DNA from: Lucinisca nassula
Taxonomy: Eukaryota > Mollusca > Bivalvia > Lucinida > Lucinidae
Assembly: GCA_963580285.1 (NCBI GenBank)
Contig: OY757026.1
Coordinates: forward strand, 68,511,396-68,575,395
Length of the DNA: 64,000 bases
Direction: 5' to 3'
The notes under the pieces were generated by a model. It made no database searches. It worked only from the letters and a program-made list of their open reading frames with translations, and was not told the DNA's origin. Shown here in pieces: positions 21,956-32,207 of this stretch (within the stretch, counting starts at the first letter, position 1; every line of letters starts with the position of its first letter). Made by a program: the position numbers and the translations under genes.

Positions 21956-23161
21956 TGCTATGTTCCCACTATCACGATTCGCGCCATGATTGCAATCGTG
22001 TTCTTAATCGTGGATTAATCGTGGTGATCATATCAGAGCTCATCAGATCTTGAGGTCAGTCGTGCTAATCGTGTCAATCGTAGAAAATTTTTGAACGGTT
22101 CAAAATTTTTCCACGATCAACACGATCAATTGTCAAATCGGGATCATCGTATCACATCGTATTGCATCGTAACAAAGCGCGACAGATCGCATCTAATCAT
22201 GCTTCTAAGTCGTGGTGATCGGGGTCGATCTTGGACAAGACAAACACCACGTTCTGTTGAGATGTGTTGCGATCTCCCACGATCTGTCATGATTTGTTAC
22301 GCTCTGTCGGGTCCCATTGCTCAAGACCTGTCACGAATGACTCGCAATCAGATACGAGTTAATACGAGAAGATACGAGTAAATGAGAGTAGATACGAGTG
22401 GTTACGTTTTTACACGAACGTTCACGATCTGTTACGAGTTCTCGTGCTCATATGTTTTCCGGACAAGATTTAATACGACTCATCCAGCGATTTTCTCTTG
22501 AAGAGAGTACATTAAGGTACAGGCATTTGCTAGTATTTTGGAGCCTTTGGGAGATGTCACCTAAGGGTACTAGATGCAAGGAGGGAAAAGACAAGGCTGC
22601 CTCATCACAGGAGCCTGAAACATTCTAGCCAGAGAAAATGCCACACTGTCATCATCTGCAACTCCTGCTATCATCCATGGTTGAGTGATAGTGTTTATGC
22701 TGTAAGAGTTCAAGAAAAAATGAAGTTCAAGGTCAATTCGGCTGAATATATATCCGTCGGGCTCCAATCGTAGCTCGAATCGTGATATTTCTCAATTATG
22801 ATCGTGAAAAACATCGTATGCCATTGTCACGAGACGCATCGGTTCGTGATGAGCGTATAAGAACGTTTCTGCACGTATCAGATCGTCCCAATTCGGGAAA
22901 ACCGATCGTGATTCGTTTCAGATCGAGACAATCCTATCGGAACGCACTTGGTCGTATCTGGAGAGCAGCCGTACCTGATCGTGATACCTGAAATTGACAA
23001 ATCATGATTGGATTGCATCCGAGCCCAACAAATCGTACCAGAACGTATTGACTCCCATTACCTCGTATCCAAACCTATAATTTCAGAGAAACTTCCACGA
23101 CCAGCTACGAATGGTCAATCGTGGCGTTCGGAACGGATCGCACAACAGTGGGAACCTAGCA
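21956..23161. mobile_element. PIF/Harbinger-like non-autonomous element
   Basis: Inverted ends TGCTATGTTCCCACT and TGCTAGGTTCCCACT, flanked by TAA at 21953-21955 and 23162-23164. The TWA duplication is characteristic of PIF/Harbinger. The arms are packed with ATCGTG/CACGAT/TACGAG motifs roughly every 10 bp; the middle (about 22465-22740) is unlike the arms. No transposase frame recognised. The empty site is known from uninterrupted MITE-T. Confidence 0.82.
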
Positions 23162-23188
23162 TAACAGAATTTTCCATAAAAAACAGAA

Positions 23189-23395
23189 CTAGAGCCCGCA
23201 GTCGATGGCAAGCCATCGCAAATCCCCACGTTTTCTCCACAGTAGGTCAAAATTTGACCTTTTGACCCCTCCCCAGGGCCCCTGGGGACGGGGACAAAAA
23301 AAAAAGTGCTCTTGCGCAAGCCATTCATGTAAGCAACTCGCATACCAAATTTGGTTGAATTCCGGCTAACGGTTTAGGAGGAGATAGCCGGACAG

Positions 23396-23430
<35 letters not shown>

Positions 23431-23498
23431 GACAGACGGACGGACGGACGGAGGCGATAACAATATCCCCACTTTTTCGTTGAAAAACGTGGGGATAA
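23189..23498 (-). mobile_element. Helitron-like copy 3, nested in MITE-T
   Basis: On the minus strand begins TTATCCCCACG and ends GGGCTCTAG. Deleting exactly this interval restores ACAGAATAAAGAACG, as in uninterrupted MITE-T, with no target duplication. Contains a GACA/GACG tract at 23395-23452. Confidence 0.8.
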
Positions 23499-23579
23499 TA
23501 AAGAACGACAAATAGGCTTGACACCCCTTATATGACAAATGGACTTGTCCAACATATAGCAATGTATACAATGGGTTAA

Positions 23580-23834
23580 AAACGAAAACAGTGCAGGGGT
23601 AGCCCCTATGTGCTATAAGCGCCCGGTTACCTTACAAAATCTATCAAGTCAAGAAAACAGTGCATGCCTAAAAAAAAAAATCAAAGCAATGGGAGTACTG
23701 GTGGATCAATTGTTAAATTATAATGTTTCGTTTAAACCTTACATTCCAGGTGTAAACCCTGATCAGACACCTGCAGTGTCACAGTCTGACCTCACAGTTT
23801 CTATAAATTTCCATTTTTCACACAAGTCAGTGAG
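23580..23834. other. Unassigned, with partial hairpin text
   Basis: GTAAACCCTGATCAGACACC near 23750 resembles one arm of the MITE hairpins; no second arm. Confidence 0.4.
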
Positions 23835-24200
23835 CACCGGCCCCGATAGCTCAGTTGGTAGAGTGTCCGCTCCGGGGAACGGGAGGTCACGTTTGATCCC
23901 GGGCCGCGACATACCAAAGTCGTTAAAAATGGTACTAGCTGCTTCTCGCTTGGCACTCAGATTTGGTTTAAACATATTTTATTTCAAATAATGTCATAAA
24001 CATATTTTACACAAATACAAAAACTTACAAAGGGATTCAGAAAGAAGCCAATAGGCTTATATAAATCTGTCTCCCAAGACTCATATTTACGGGGTAGAGC
24101 TAGGACTGGTCGACCCAGTGTCAGGATAATGTGACTGGGTGTGGTATCATTTAATGTGTCTGGGACATGATACTTCAGTGAGGCAGCATTCACACACACA
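23835..24200 (+). mobile_element. SINE-M with tRNA head and CA tail
   Basis: Head GATAGCTCAGTTGGTAGAG ... TTTGATCCCGGGCC is tRNA-like. A segment of about 125 bp (23967-24092) absent from the copy at 49738 interrupts the body. CACAAGTCAGTGAG flanks it at 23821-23834 and 24201-24214. Confidence 0.87.
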
Positions 24201-24347
24201 CACAAGTCAGTGAGTCAGGTGGACTTTAGCACTGAAGATATTTTATGCTTAGTAACTTTGGGTCGATTGACAAACAATTAATTGACCCAAAAATAAAACA
24301 ACTGCAGGTGTGAACATTCTGCAGAGTAATAGCAAATTTTGGTTGAT

Positions 24348-24873
24348 TACCATAAAAATCCTAAAAAATCTCCAAAAATTTTAATAAATGTGTTACAGGA
24401 TCCTATGTACATCATCCTGCCCGCCCCCGCCCATAGGGGCTTGAAGAAATATATGGTCTGCGCGATGCTTCCACGCAGAGCTGAATCCGGCCCGCACACT
24501 AGTAGTGGTTAACCGCTTAGAGGATCTAAGCCTGTCCAGGAACCGCGGTGCGAGGCGGACCGTCCATGCTAATAAACCCAATTGGTTTCATTTGGCGACA
24601 GGGCTTGAGATGTCATTTCATCTCAATGTCGGGTAAAAGTCCCACAAAATTGGAAGCAACGTCTCCAAAATGACCTTTACAGTGTTGACCGGACGTTAAA
24701 CCTCAAATCAAACAAACAAAACATCATCCTGCAAGGCGTCCAAAAGGTGCTAAAGGTATGGAAAACAGTGTAGACCCTGATCAGACTGCTCCTTCAGGAG
24801 CAGTCTGATCTGGGTCTGCACTGTTTACATAGGCCTACCTGTCCCAAAACATACTCGTAGGATCATTTTGGTA
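24348..24873. mobile_element. MITE-C copy split by SINE-A
   Basis: TACCATAAAAATCCTAAAAA start, TAGGATCATTTTGGTA end, hairpin at about 24765-24835. Confidence 0.85.
24421..24720 (+). mobile_element. SINE-A with target duplication, nested in MITE-C
   Basis: ACATCATCCTGC at 24409-24420 and 24721-24732. Confidence 0.93.
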
Positions 24874-25207
24874 ACCCAAAAAGGGAATACACTGGTGGAT
24901 TCACAGGCTCAGATCTACACAGAAAAACCTATTTCAAGTTTTGTCATGCTCCGACTTATTAAGTTTTTCTGAAACATCTCTATTACTACCCATTTTTCTG
25001 ATATAGTGACATTTTCATATTCAGCAGTTGGTAAATATTTACTAATTTGGCACAATAAATCAACAGGTTTTCTGTTATTTACAGCCATTTTATTGTTACG
25101 ATCAATTTTACGGCAATTTCTGGGACAATTTTGGGTAATTTTACAATTTTCATTGCCCAGTAAAGAGAGCCATATCATCCCAAAATCATCTACTTTGCTC
25201 TTGAGTA
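24874..25207. other. No recognised feature
   Basis: AT-rich unassigned DNA; the open frame here shows no known motif. Confidence 0.4.
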
Positions 25208-25442
25208 TTTCAACCCATTTAGTACCAGAAACCCCAAAACAGGTACCTTGGCAAACAGTGATCGAAGGCCCAGATCAGACGCCGCAGAACGTGGCGTCTG
25301 ATCAGGGCCTCCACTGTTTGCTAAAAGTTCAGTCTTTTTCCAAATGAATTTTGTAGAAAACACAACCTGACACCCCTAAATTTTGAAAAGAACTCCTGCT
25401 ATATATAAGGAGGAAGATTCCATTTGGTACCAAAAGGGTTAA
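25208..25442. mobile_element. MITE-N copy
   Basis: CAACCCATTTAGTACCAGAA start, GGTACCAAAAGGGTTAA end, hairpin GACGCCGCAGAACGTGGCGTC. Its right TTAA is also the left TTAA of the next MITE. Confidence 0.83.
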
Positions 25443-25823
25443 CCCATTGTATGCTATTGGGATTTTCCATTGCTATAATTTATGTTGGGAATGTTTGAGT
25501 TTTACATCCCATCAACAGCCAAGGTCATACGGAGATGGGACCTCGGTTTAAAGACTCATCCAAAAGTCTGGAGAAGTCCAGGATCGATCCTGCGACCCCT
25601 AGTTTACAAGGCGAGTAGCGTAACCACTACACCATGGAGGCTTCTACTATATGTTGGACATATCCATTTGTCACATCAGGGGTGTCAGACCTATTTTTCC
25701 TACATGTACTTTTTATTCTATTTTTGATGGAAAATTCTGTTAGCAAATACTGCGGCGTCTGATCTGGGCCTGCACTGTTTGGCAAGGCTCCCCTTTAGGT
25801 GTTTCCTGCATACAATGTGTCAA
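25439..25823. mobile_element. MITE-T copy interrupted by SINE-G
   Basis: TTAACCCATTGTATGCTATT start, TACAATGTGTCAA end. The SINE lies between CATTGCTATA and ACTATATGTTGG. Confidence 0.82.
25482..25650 (-). mobile_element. SINE-G nested in MITE-T
   Basis: Minus copy from GAGTTTTACATCCCATCAAC to the tRNA-like head CACCATGGAGGCTTC. Confidence 0.8.
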
Positions 25824-25846
25824 CCCATTGAATCAGTCCCACACTA

Positions 25847-25925
25847 TGTATATCGTAAAAATTCTATTAAACACCCATACTCTATTAAATGCCCATCCCC
25901 TGATTCAGACGCAAAAATTGCTGAT
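25847..25925. mobile_element. Fragment of the TAATAGACGCCC family
   Basis: ATTCTATTAAACACCCAT repeated once as TCTATTAAATGCCCAT. Confidence 0.5.
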
Positions 25926-25929
25926 GACC

Positions 25930-26275
25930 TATTGTGCCGCTGAAATGAATTTGTGGTTATAAAGAATCCCAGTCAGGGGTATGATAGCTTATAAAAGGTC
26001 TTTTCCACATCAATACTCCAAGAAACAAATGTTATAGACATTTGTTAGAATCGCCTCATCCTCGATGAGGCAATTCTAACAAATATCTATAACATTTTTT
26101 TTTTGGAGTACTAAATTACAAGAGTCTTTCATGACTATGGATTCGATTTGAGTATTTCCAACCCAAGGGAAGCCCAAGCCGCTCGGAATCGAGGCTAAAC
26201 CTTGAGTTAAGAATTCATTTCATTGAAATTGTCATTATAATGAGTTTTGCCATTATAACGAATGTTGTTACAACG
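25930..26275. mobile_element. MITE-U, left-truncated
   Basis: Matches 20010-20377 including the inner palindrome; right end CGCGGGTCCTCTG. Confidence 0.75.
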
Positions 26276-26299
26276 CGGGTCCTCTGTGTATATATATCT

Positions 26300-26380
26300 A
26301 TCTCTTTTTTCCCATTCCTTTGGAGAAGACACAAAATGACCCACGAGGGTTGATATGTCATTAAACCCCCACACAATCAA
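26300..26380 (+). mobile_element. SINE-W 3' fragment
   Basis: ACACAAAATGACCCACGAGG then GTCATTAAACCCCCACAC. Confidence 0.55.
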
Positions 26381-26479
26381 TCAGAAGCCATCTGATCTGT
26401 ATCAACACTGTTTGCAAATGATAGTGCATATACATGTATACTCTCAGGTTAAGGTCATGGAGATTGATCATGAAATCTT

Positions 26480-26641
26480 TTCTACGGTCATTCTCTTCCT
26501 TCTGCTGATTCAAGAAGGGCAGTTGTCAGTTTCTGGCAAAAGAATGCGCAGAGTGTAGTGTGTCCACTAAAGCGTGGTTAGGTAAACTGACTGGCTCAAA
26601 AATGACCTAAATAGTGTTGACTGGGCTGTTAAAAACAAAAC
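26480..26641 (+). mobile_element. SINE-H, 5'-truncated
   Basis: TTCAAGAAGGGCAGTTGTCA body and AGTGTTGACTGGGCTGTTAA end, shared with 47938 and 51500. Confidence 0.7.
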
Positions 26642-26884
26642 ATTCTGGTTCAGCTGCACAGCGGCATTTCCTGTACCAAACTGTATGTGTTTTTTCTTGT
26701 TCTTTTCTTATTTTCAGAGATTTTTCAACAAGCGGTGGCATCAGATGTTAAGGCATTATTAGAAGTGCAGACTTTCACAACTCTAAATCAGTCAAACTTC
26801 TGTTCAAGATGTGACAGTTTTCCAATATTCTGGGGAGACAAAATTGTCATCATCTTAAAATCTGGAATGTGATTACTCTGCACA
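26642..26884. other. No recognised feature
   Basis: Unassigned DNA. Confidence 0.35.
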
Positions 26885-27097
26885 TTAACCCTTGTCCTGC
26901 TGAATATTCATATATGCCACACCCACTAACGATTATCAACCAATCAGATTACTTGATGCAAATTATTGCAGCAAATTCACAATCTGAATGGCAAACAATG
27001 TAGATCCTGATCAGATGGCTTCGTCAGAAGCCATCTGATCTGGATCTACATTGTTTCAGAGATAAGGCATATCCGGGATTAGCAGGACAAGGGTTAA
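26885..27097. mobile_element. MITE-P copy
   Basis: TTAACCCTTGTCCTGCTGA and its inverse, TTAA on both edges. Confidence 0.88.
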
Positions 27098-27302
27098 GAT
27101 ATTGAAGCTTGCAATTGTTTGACATTATTACTGGAGCTTGAAATTCGGTCAGAAGCAGGTGCTAAAAGGTCCCAAACAGTCTATTTATCCTGATTACCAG
27201 ACATGCCTTTCGATTCTCACATGTGATCCCATTGAGGCTTGGACCCACACCTATAATCTTTACAAGTCAGCCCTGTTAACTACTGTTACAGAGGCCTGCT
27301 GT

Positions 27303-27650
27303 TTATCCCTTATTCCGCTGATCATGTTACAACCCCTACTTTTTCAAACAGTGCAGATCCAGATCAGATGGCTTCTGAAGAAGCCGTCTGATCAGGATCT
27401 ACACTTGTTGACATTCAGTTTGTGAATTTGTAGGTATAAATTATATCAAGTAATCTGATTGGTTCAAAGTCTTTGTTTGTTTGATTTGAGGTTTAACGTC
27501 CCCGACAACACTGTAAAGGTCATTTTGGAGACGTTGCTTCCAATTTTGTGGGCCTTTTATCCGACATTGAGATGAAATGACATCTCAAGCCCTGCTGCCT
27601 TGGTTCAAAGTCAGAAATGGGTGTGGCTAAATTAATTATTCAGCTGCATG
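27303..27650. mobile_element. MITE-P copy split by truncated SINE-A
   Basis: Hairpin GGCTTCTGAAGAAGCCGTC; the insert lies at 27472-27599. Confidence 0.8.
27472..27599 (-). mobile_element. SINE-A, 5'-truncated, with target duplication
   Basis: Only the last 128 bp of the element. TTGGTTCAAAGTC at 27459-27471 and 27600-27612 proves a real 5'-truncated insertion. Confidence 0.92.
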
Positions 27651-27809
27651 TACAGAGGCCTGTACAGAGCAGGGTCTTGTTGACAATAACCATGCTTCCA
27701 GGAATTCTTTTCAATTTTCCAAAGCTACTCCTTTTGTATATGAGAAAATGTGGTCAATGAGATCCATTCAGCCTCTAATATCCAATTTATTCCTATCCAA
27801 ATAACCCTA

Positions 27810-28048
27810 TTAATCCATTGTATACTGGTGGACTCTTTCATTGCTATATGTTGGACAAGTCCATTTGTCATATACATGTAAGGGGTGTCTGACCTATTTT
27901 TTGTTCGTTTTTATTCTATTTTTGACGGAAAATTCTGTTAGCAAATAGTGCAGGCCCTGATCAGATGCGGCGTTCTGCGGCGTCTGATCTGGGCCTGCAC
28001 TGTTTGCCAGGGAACCTGTTTTAGGGTTTCTAGTACAAAATGAATTAA
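27810..28048. mobile_element. MITE-T copy
   Basis: TTAATCCATTGTATACTGG start, ACAAAATGAATTAA end, hairpin GATGCGGCGTTCTGCGGCGTC. Confidence 0.86.
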
Positions 28049-28331
28049 CCCTTCAAATGCTATGGAAAATCTGGAGCTTACGAAAATCTATATTTTTTCT
28101 TGTTTTTCAGAGAATATAAGTATGGACTGACATTTCACCTGAATTATCTGCCTTATTTTTATCGTGGAGCGCTGTGGTGCAGTGGTAAAGTATCAGACGC
28201 GGGATCGAGAGGTACCGGGTTCAATCCCCACGAGCGGCTAGTGCTGTTTCCTTGAGCAAGAGACTTTATCGGCATTGCGTAGTACTGGTTTCTACCCAGG
28301 AAAAGAGGGCCACATGGAAGATTAGTACTAG

Positions 28332-29610
28332 TTATCCCCACGCTTTTCGAAGAAAAAGTGGGGATATTGTAATGGTCTTCGTCGTCCGTACGTCCGTCCG
28401 TCCGTCTTACCGGATAACTCCTCCTAGGCGGTTATAGATAGAAACTTGACACTTTGGGAACTGATAGATCTTTGGTCTGGGGAGTGCATGACACTTTCGG
28501 AATTTTGATCACACCCCTACGGGTGGGCCAAGGGGTGGGGCCCGCGGGGGTCAAAAATAAAAATTTCCAGAACATGGTCTTGTAATATATCAAAGCGAAC
28601 GGCATGATGAGTAGAAAACATTACAACCAAAATTTGACCCCTGGGGTCAATTTTGAGGTCACCAGAGGTCAAAACTGATTTTGACCCCTTTACCGGATAA
28701 CTCCTCCTAGACGGTTATAGATAGAAACTTGAAACTTTGGGAACTCATAGATCTTTGGTCTGGGGAGTGCATGACACTTTCAGAATTTTGATCACACCCC
28801 CTACGGGTGGGTCCAGGGGGTGGGGCCTGCGGGGGTCAAAAATCAAAATTTCCAGAACATGATCGTGTAATATATCAAAGCGAACGGCATGATGAGTAGA
28901 AAACATTACAACCAAAATTTGACCCCTGGGGTCAATTTTGAGGTCACCAGAGGTCAAAAACTGATTTTGACCCCTTTACCGGATAACTCCTCCTAGACGG
29001 TTATAGATAGAAACTCGAAACTTTGGGAACTGATAGATCTTTGGTCTGGGGAGTGCATGACACTTTCGGAATTTTGATCACACCCCTATGGGTGGGCCCA
29101 GGGGGTGGGACCCGTGGGGGTCAAAAATAAAAATTTCCAGATCATGGTCGTGTAATATATCAAAGCGAACGGCATGATGAGTACCAAACATTACAACCAA
29201 AATTTGACTCCTGGGGTCAACTTTGAGGTCACCGGAGGTCAAAAACTGATTTTGACCCCTTTACCCCCATACATTACTGTTACCGGATAACTCCTCCTAG
29301 ACCGTTATAGATAGAAACTTGAAACTTTAGGAACTGATAAAACTTTGGTCTGGGGAGTGCATAACACTTTCGGAATTTTGATCCTACCCTTGGGAGTGGG
29401 GCCAGGGGTGGGGCACCTTGGGAATAAAAAATCAAAGTTTTCAGAACATGGTCGTGTAGCATATTAAATCGAACGGCATGATGAGTAGAATACATCACAA
29501 TCAAAATTTTACCCCTCGGGTCAAACACCCCTAGGGGATGGCCCAGGGGGTGGGGCCCGCGGGGAAGCGTGGGGATATGCGATGGCTTGCCATCGACTGC
29601 GCGATTCTAG
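28332..29610 (+). mobile_element. Helitron-like copy 2, long form
   Basis: Starts TTATCCCCACG, ends hairpin GATGGCTTGCCATC then CTGCGCGATTCTAG. Removing exactly this interval restores TACTAGTTTACTAAATG as in the intact SINE-E at 34.8 kb; no target duplication. Confidence 0.83.
28408..29530. repeat. Four about 290-bp internal tandem units
   Basis: TACCGGATAACTCCTCCTAG begins units at 28408, 28691, 28977 and 29281 (spacing 283, 286, 304). Confidence 0.92.
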
Positions 29611-29721
29611 TTTACTAAATGTGTTACCCTCTATAAATAAGGTTGATTATTATTATTATTATTATCAGAGAAAATCAGGCTTGACATTACATGTGAACCA
29701 TCTGCCTTATTTTTCTGAGAT

Positions 29722-30132
29722 ATAGAGGATCTTACATGAGTGGCCATGTATTATTGAATTTATTAAACAAGTTGAGGAAAAGGGATAAAATGCGAGGCTT
29801 TGCCGAGCATTTTATCGCTTTTCCTCAACGAGTTTAATAAATTGTTGACATAGCGGATCTTACATGAGTGCCCATGTATTATTGAATTTATTAAACGAGT
29901 TGAGGAAAAGGGATAAAATGCGAGGCTTTGCCGAGCATTTTATCCCTTTTCCTCAACGAGTTTAATAAATTGTTGACATAGAGGATCTTACATGAGTGCC
30001 CATGTATTATTGAATTTATTAAATGAGTTGAGGAAAAGGGATAAAATGCGAGGCTTTGCCGAGCATTTTATCCCTTTTCCTCAACGAGTTGAATTAATTC
30101 AATAATACATGAGCACGAATGCAAGATTCTAT
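29722..30132. mobile_element. Palindromic element expanded as three 128-bp units
   Basis: Units at about 29728, 29856 and 29984. Each folds on GAGGAAAAGGGATAAAATGC against GCATTTTATCCCTTTTCCTC; outer ends are inverted (TACATGAGTG / GCTCATGTA). Confidence 0.85.
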
Positions 30133-30346
30133 TTATCATATGACATTTAAAACGCATTTTATTTACGTTTTTTTCAAAAATGTCAATATTCAGCCATTAA
30201 TAAACAGGACGTCAATAAGGACTTTGTACATGTAACGTTACGGGACGTATCTAGCTAATTTGCATATTTAATCCACTAGTGGATTATCGAAAATAATACA
30301 TGACGTTATTACACTCTCAGACGCGACGTCATATGATAAACATGGT
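30133..30346. other. GACGTCA-bearing flank
   Basis: Two GACGTCA and one TGACGT motif resemble CRE/ATF sites; no gene nearby is known. Confidence 0.3.
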
Positions 30347-30506
30347 TTGTTTATTTGATTTGAGGTTTAACATCCCTGTCAACACTATATAGGTCATTTT
30401 TGAGACGTTTGTTCCAATTTTGTCGGACTTTTACCTGACACTGAGATATGAAATAACATCTCAATCCCTGCCGCCCAATGAAACCAATAGGATTTATATA
30501 CTAGTA
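30347..30506 (-). mobile_element. SINE-A, 5'-truncated
   Basis: TTGAGGTTTAACATCCCTG start; ACATGG flanks both sides. Confidence 0.75.
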
Positions 30507-30872
30507 CATGGATGCTCCTGTAGGAGCAGTCTGATCTGGGCCCACACTGTTTGCCTGTATGCAAAAATTTTCTAAAAAGTTTGCAAAGAAAAATCAGCAG
30601 ACGACATAAGCAGACTACATTTTCAGATGTAGTTTTTCTCGGCGTCTTATCGGTTAAGATGTCAATCATGCTTTGTTGTCTGCTTGTTACTTTAAAAGTC
30701 ATTATTGCAAACAGTGTTGATCCAGATCAGACTCCTCCCTTAAGAGCAGTCTTATAAGGGTCCACATTGTTTGCCTGTATGCAAAAATACATTTTTAAAA
30801 AGTTTGCAAAAGAAAATCAGCAGACGACATTATTGAGCAGACAACATTTTCAGATGTAGTTTTTCTCGGGGT
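30507..30872. mobile_element. Two adjoining MITE-D copies
   Basis: A half copy to 30652, then a copy between TTAA at 30653-30656 and 30869-30872, with TTGTTGTCTGC and CAGCAGACGAC flanks. Confidence 0.75.
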
Positions 30873-31242
30873 TAAGAGTCAATTTTAACAAACTGCATGG
30901 ATGCACAAACTGATCTCATTCCTATGATCCCTGTATTATTCATGCCAGATTTGTAATATCCCAGCTTAAATCAAATCTAAGAAGAATTATTCTCAACATC
31001 TCTTTCCGAGATAATCTGATTTTACAGAGGAATTGATCTGGTGTAAACATGGCAGACTCCCGTCTTAACATCTTATTTTGTCCCAGAAGGCTTGAACTGA
31101 TGAAAATGACACAACCAGAACATGAAAAACAAGAATTGAAATATCTTCAATAAAACCAGATTTTCAGCAGAACTTTCTGCACCTTCCAGCAAATGCATGC
31201 TGACATTGTAATTCTTTCAAATACACCATAAACTCTAATTTA

Positions 31243-31427
31243 ATTTGTTTGTTTGTTTGTTTGTTTGTTTGATTTGAGGTTTAACATCCCTGTCAACACT
31301 GTGAAGGTCATTTTGGAGAAGTTGCTTCCAATTTTGTGGGACTTTAACCCGACATTGAGATGAAATGACATCTCAAGCCCTGTCATCCAATGAAACCAAT
31401 AGGGTTTGTAAGCATGGACGGTCCATT
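31243..31427 (-). mobile_element. SINE-A, 5'-truncated, second duplicate
   Basis: Starts with a (GTTT)n tail complement. Confidence 0.8.
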
Positions 31428-31760
31428 TAGGAGCAGTCTGATCTGGGCCTACACTGTTTGCCTGTATGCAAAAATATTTTTAAAATGTTTGCAAAAAAAT
31501 CAGCAGACGACATAAGCAGACCACATTTTCAGATGTAGTTTTTCTCGGCGTCTTCATGGAATTAAGATGTCAACCATGCTTTGTTGTCTGCTTGTTACTC
31601 TAGAAGTCATTATTGCAGAGTTGATCCAGATCAGACGCAGTCTTATCAGGGTCAACTCTGTTTGTCTGTATGCAAAAAAAAATATTTTGAAGAGTTTGCA
31701 ACAAAATGCAGCATATGACAATTTTCAGATGCAGTTTTTCTTGGTATCTTAAGGGGTCAA
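31428..31760. mobile_element. MITE-D copies in second duplicate
   Basis: Same order as 30507-30872; the inner hairpin is shortened. Confidence 0.7.
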
Positions 31761-31811
31761 GAGTCAACAAACTACATGGATGCACAGACTGATCTCATTC
31801 CTCAATGATCC

Positions 31812-31922
31812 CTGCCCAGCAGGCACTCAACATTGAACTAACATTGAAACAACGTTGAAAACGTTGTTTCAATGTTAGTTCAATGTTGAGTCAACGTTTT
31901 GTGCCTGCAGGGTGTGTTTATT
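31812..31922. mobile_element. Young hairpin MITE with perfect 30-bp arms
   Basis: 31827-31889 is a perfect palindrome (30-bp arms, GAA loop) built from AACATTG/CAATGTT units; ends CAGGCAC and GTGCCTG. Absent from the sister duplicate. Confidence 0.87.
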
Positions 31923-32207
31923 TCATGCCAGCTTTGTTATATCCCAGCTTAAATCAAATCAAAAAAGAATTATTCTCGACATTTCTTTCGGAGATAATCT
32001 GATTTACAGTGGAATTGATCTGGTGTAAAACACGACAGATTCCTGTCTTAACATTCTTATTTTGTCCCAGAAGGCTTGAACTGATGAAAATGACACAACC
32101 AGAACATGAAAAACAAGACTTGAAATATCTTCAATAAAACTAGATTTTCAGCAGATTTTTCTGCATCAGCATGCAGAACCTATGTTGACATTGTAATTCT
32201 TTCAAAA

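Larger units (their letters stand above)
21844..23579. mobile_element. MITE-T copy split by two insertions
   Basis: Left part 21844-21955 with hairpin, middle 23165-23188 (CAGAATTTTCC...), right part 23499-23579 ending GTATACAATGGGTTAA. Removing the two inserts gives a normal MITE-T comparable with 39590-39743. Confidence 0.87.
28159..29667 (+). mobile_element. SINE-E split by Helitron-like element
   Basis: Head TGGAGCGCTGTGGTGCAG ... GGGTTCAATCCCCACG is tRNA-like with box B; tail is (ATT)n at 29650-29667. A CAGAGAA...CTGCCTTATTTTT segment lies on both sides (28108-28158, 29667-29720). Confidence 0.84.
30347..32207. repeat. Tandem duplication of about 0.9 kb
   Basis: 30347-31240 and 31243-32207 have the same order: SINE-A, MITE-D pieces, then unique text such as CCCAGCTTAAATCAAATC, GGAATTGATCTGGTGTAAA and GACACAACCAGAACATG. 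Copy 2 has an extra hairpin MITE at 31812. Confidence 0.87.

Noticed and set aside
22398..22628. 76-codon frame inside the Harbinger-like element
   Set aside because: No Myb-like, DDE or other motif recognised; composition follows the element repeats.
23838..23912. Apparent tRNA gene
   Set aside because: It is the head of SINE-M: the sequence runs on into the SINE body and the whole unit is flanked by CACAAGTCAGTGAG.
28332..28336. 5-bp CTAGT target duplication around the long Helitron-like copy
   Set aside because: CTAG also ends the 23189 copy, so it belongs to the element; the duplication reading fails there.
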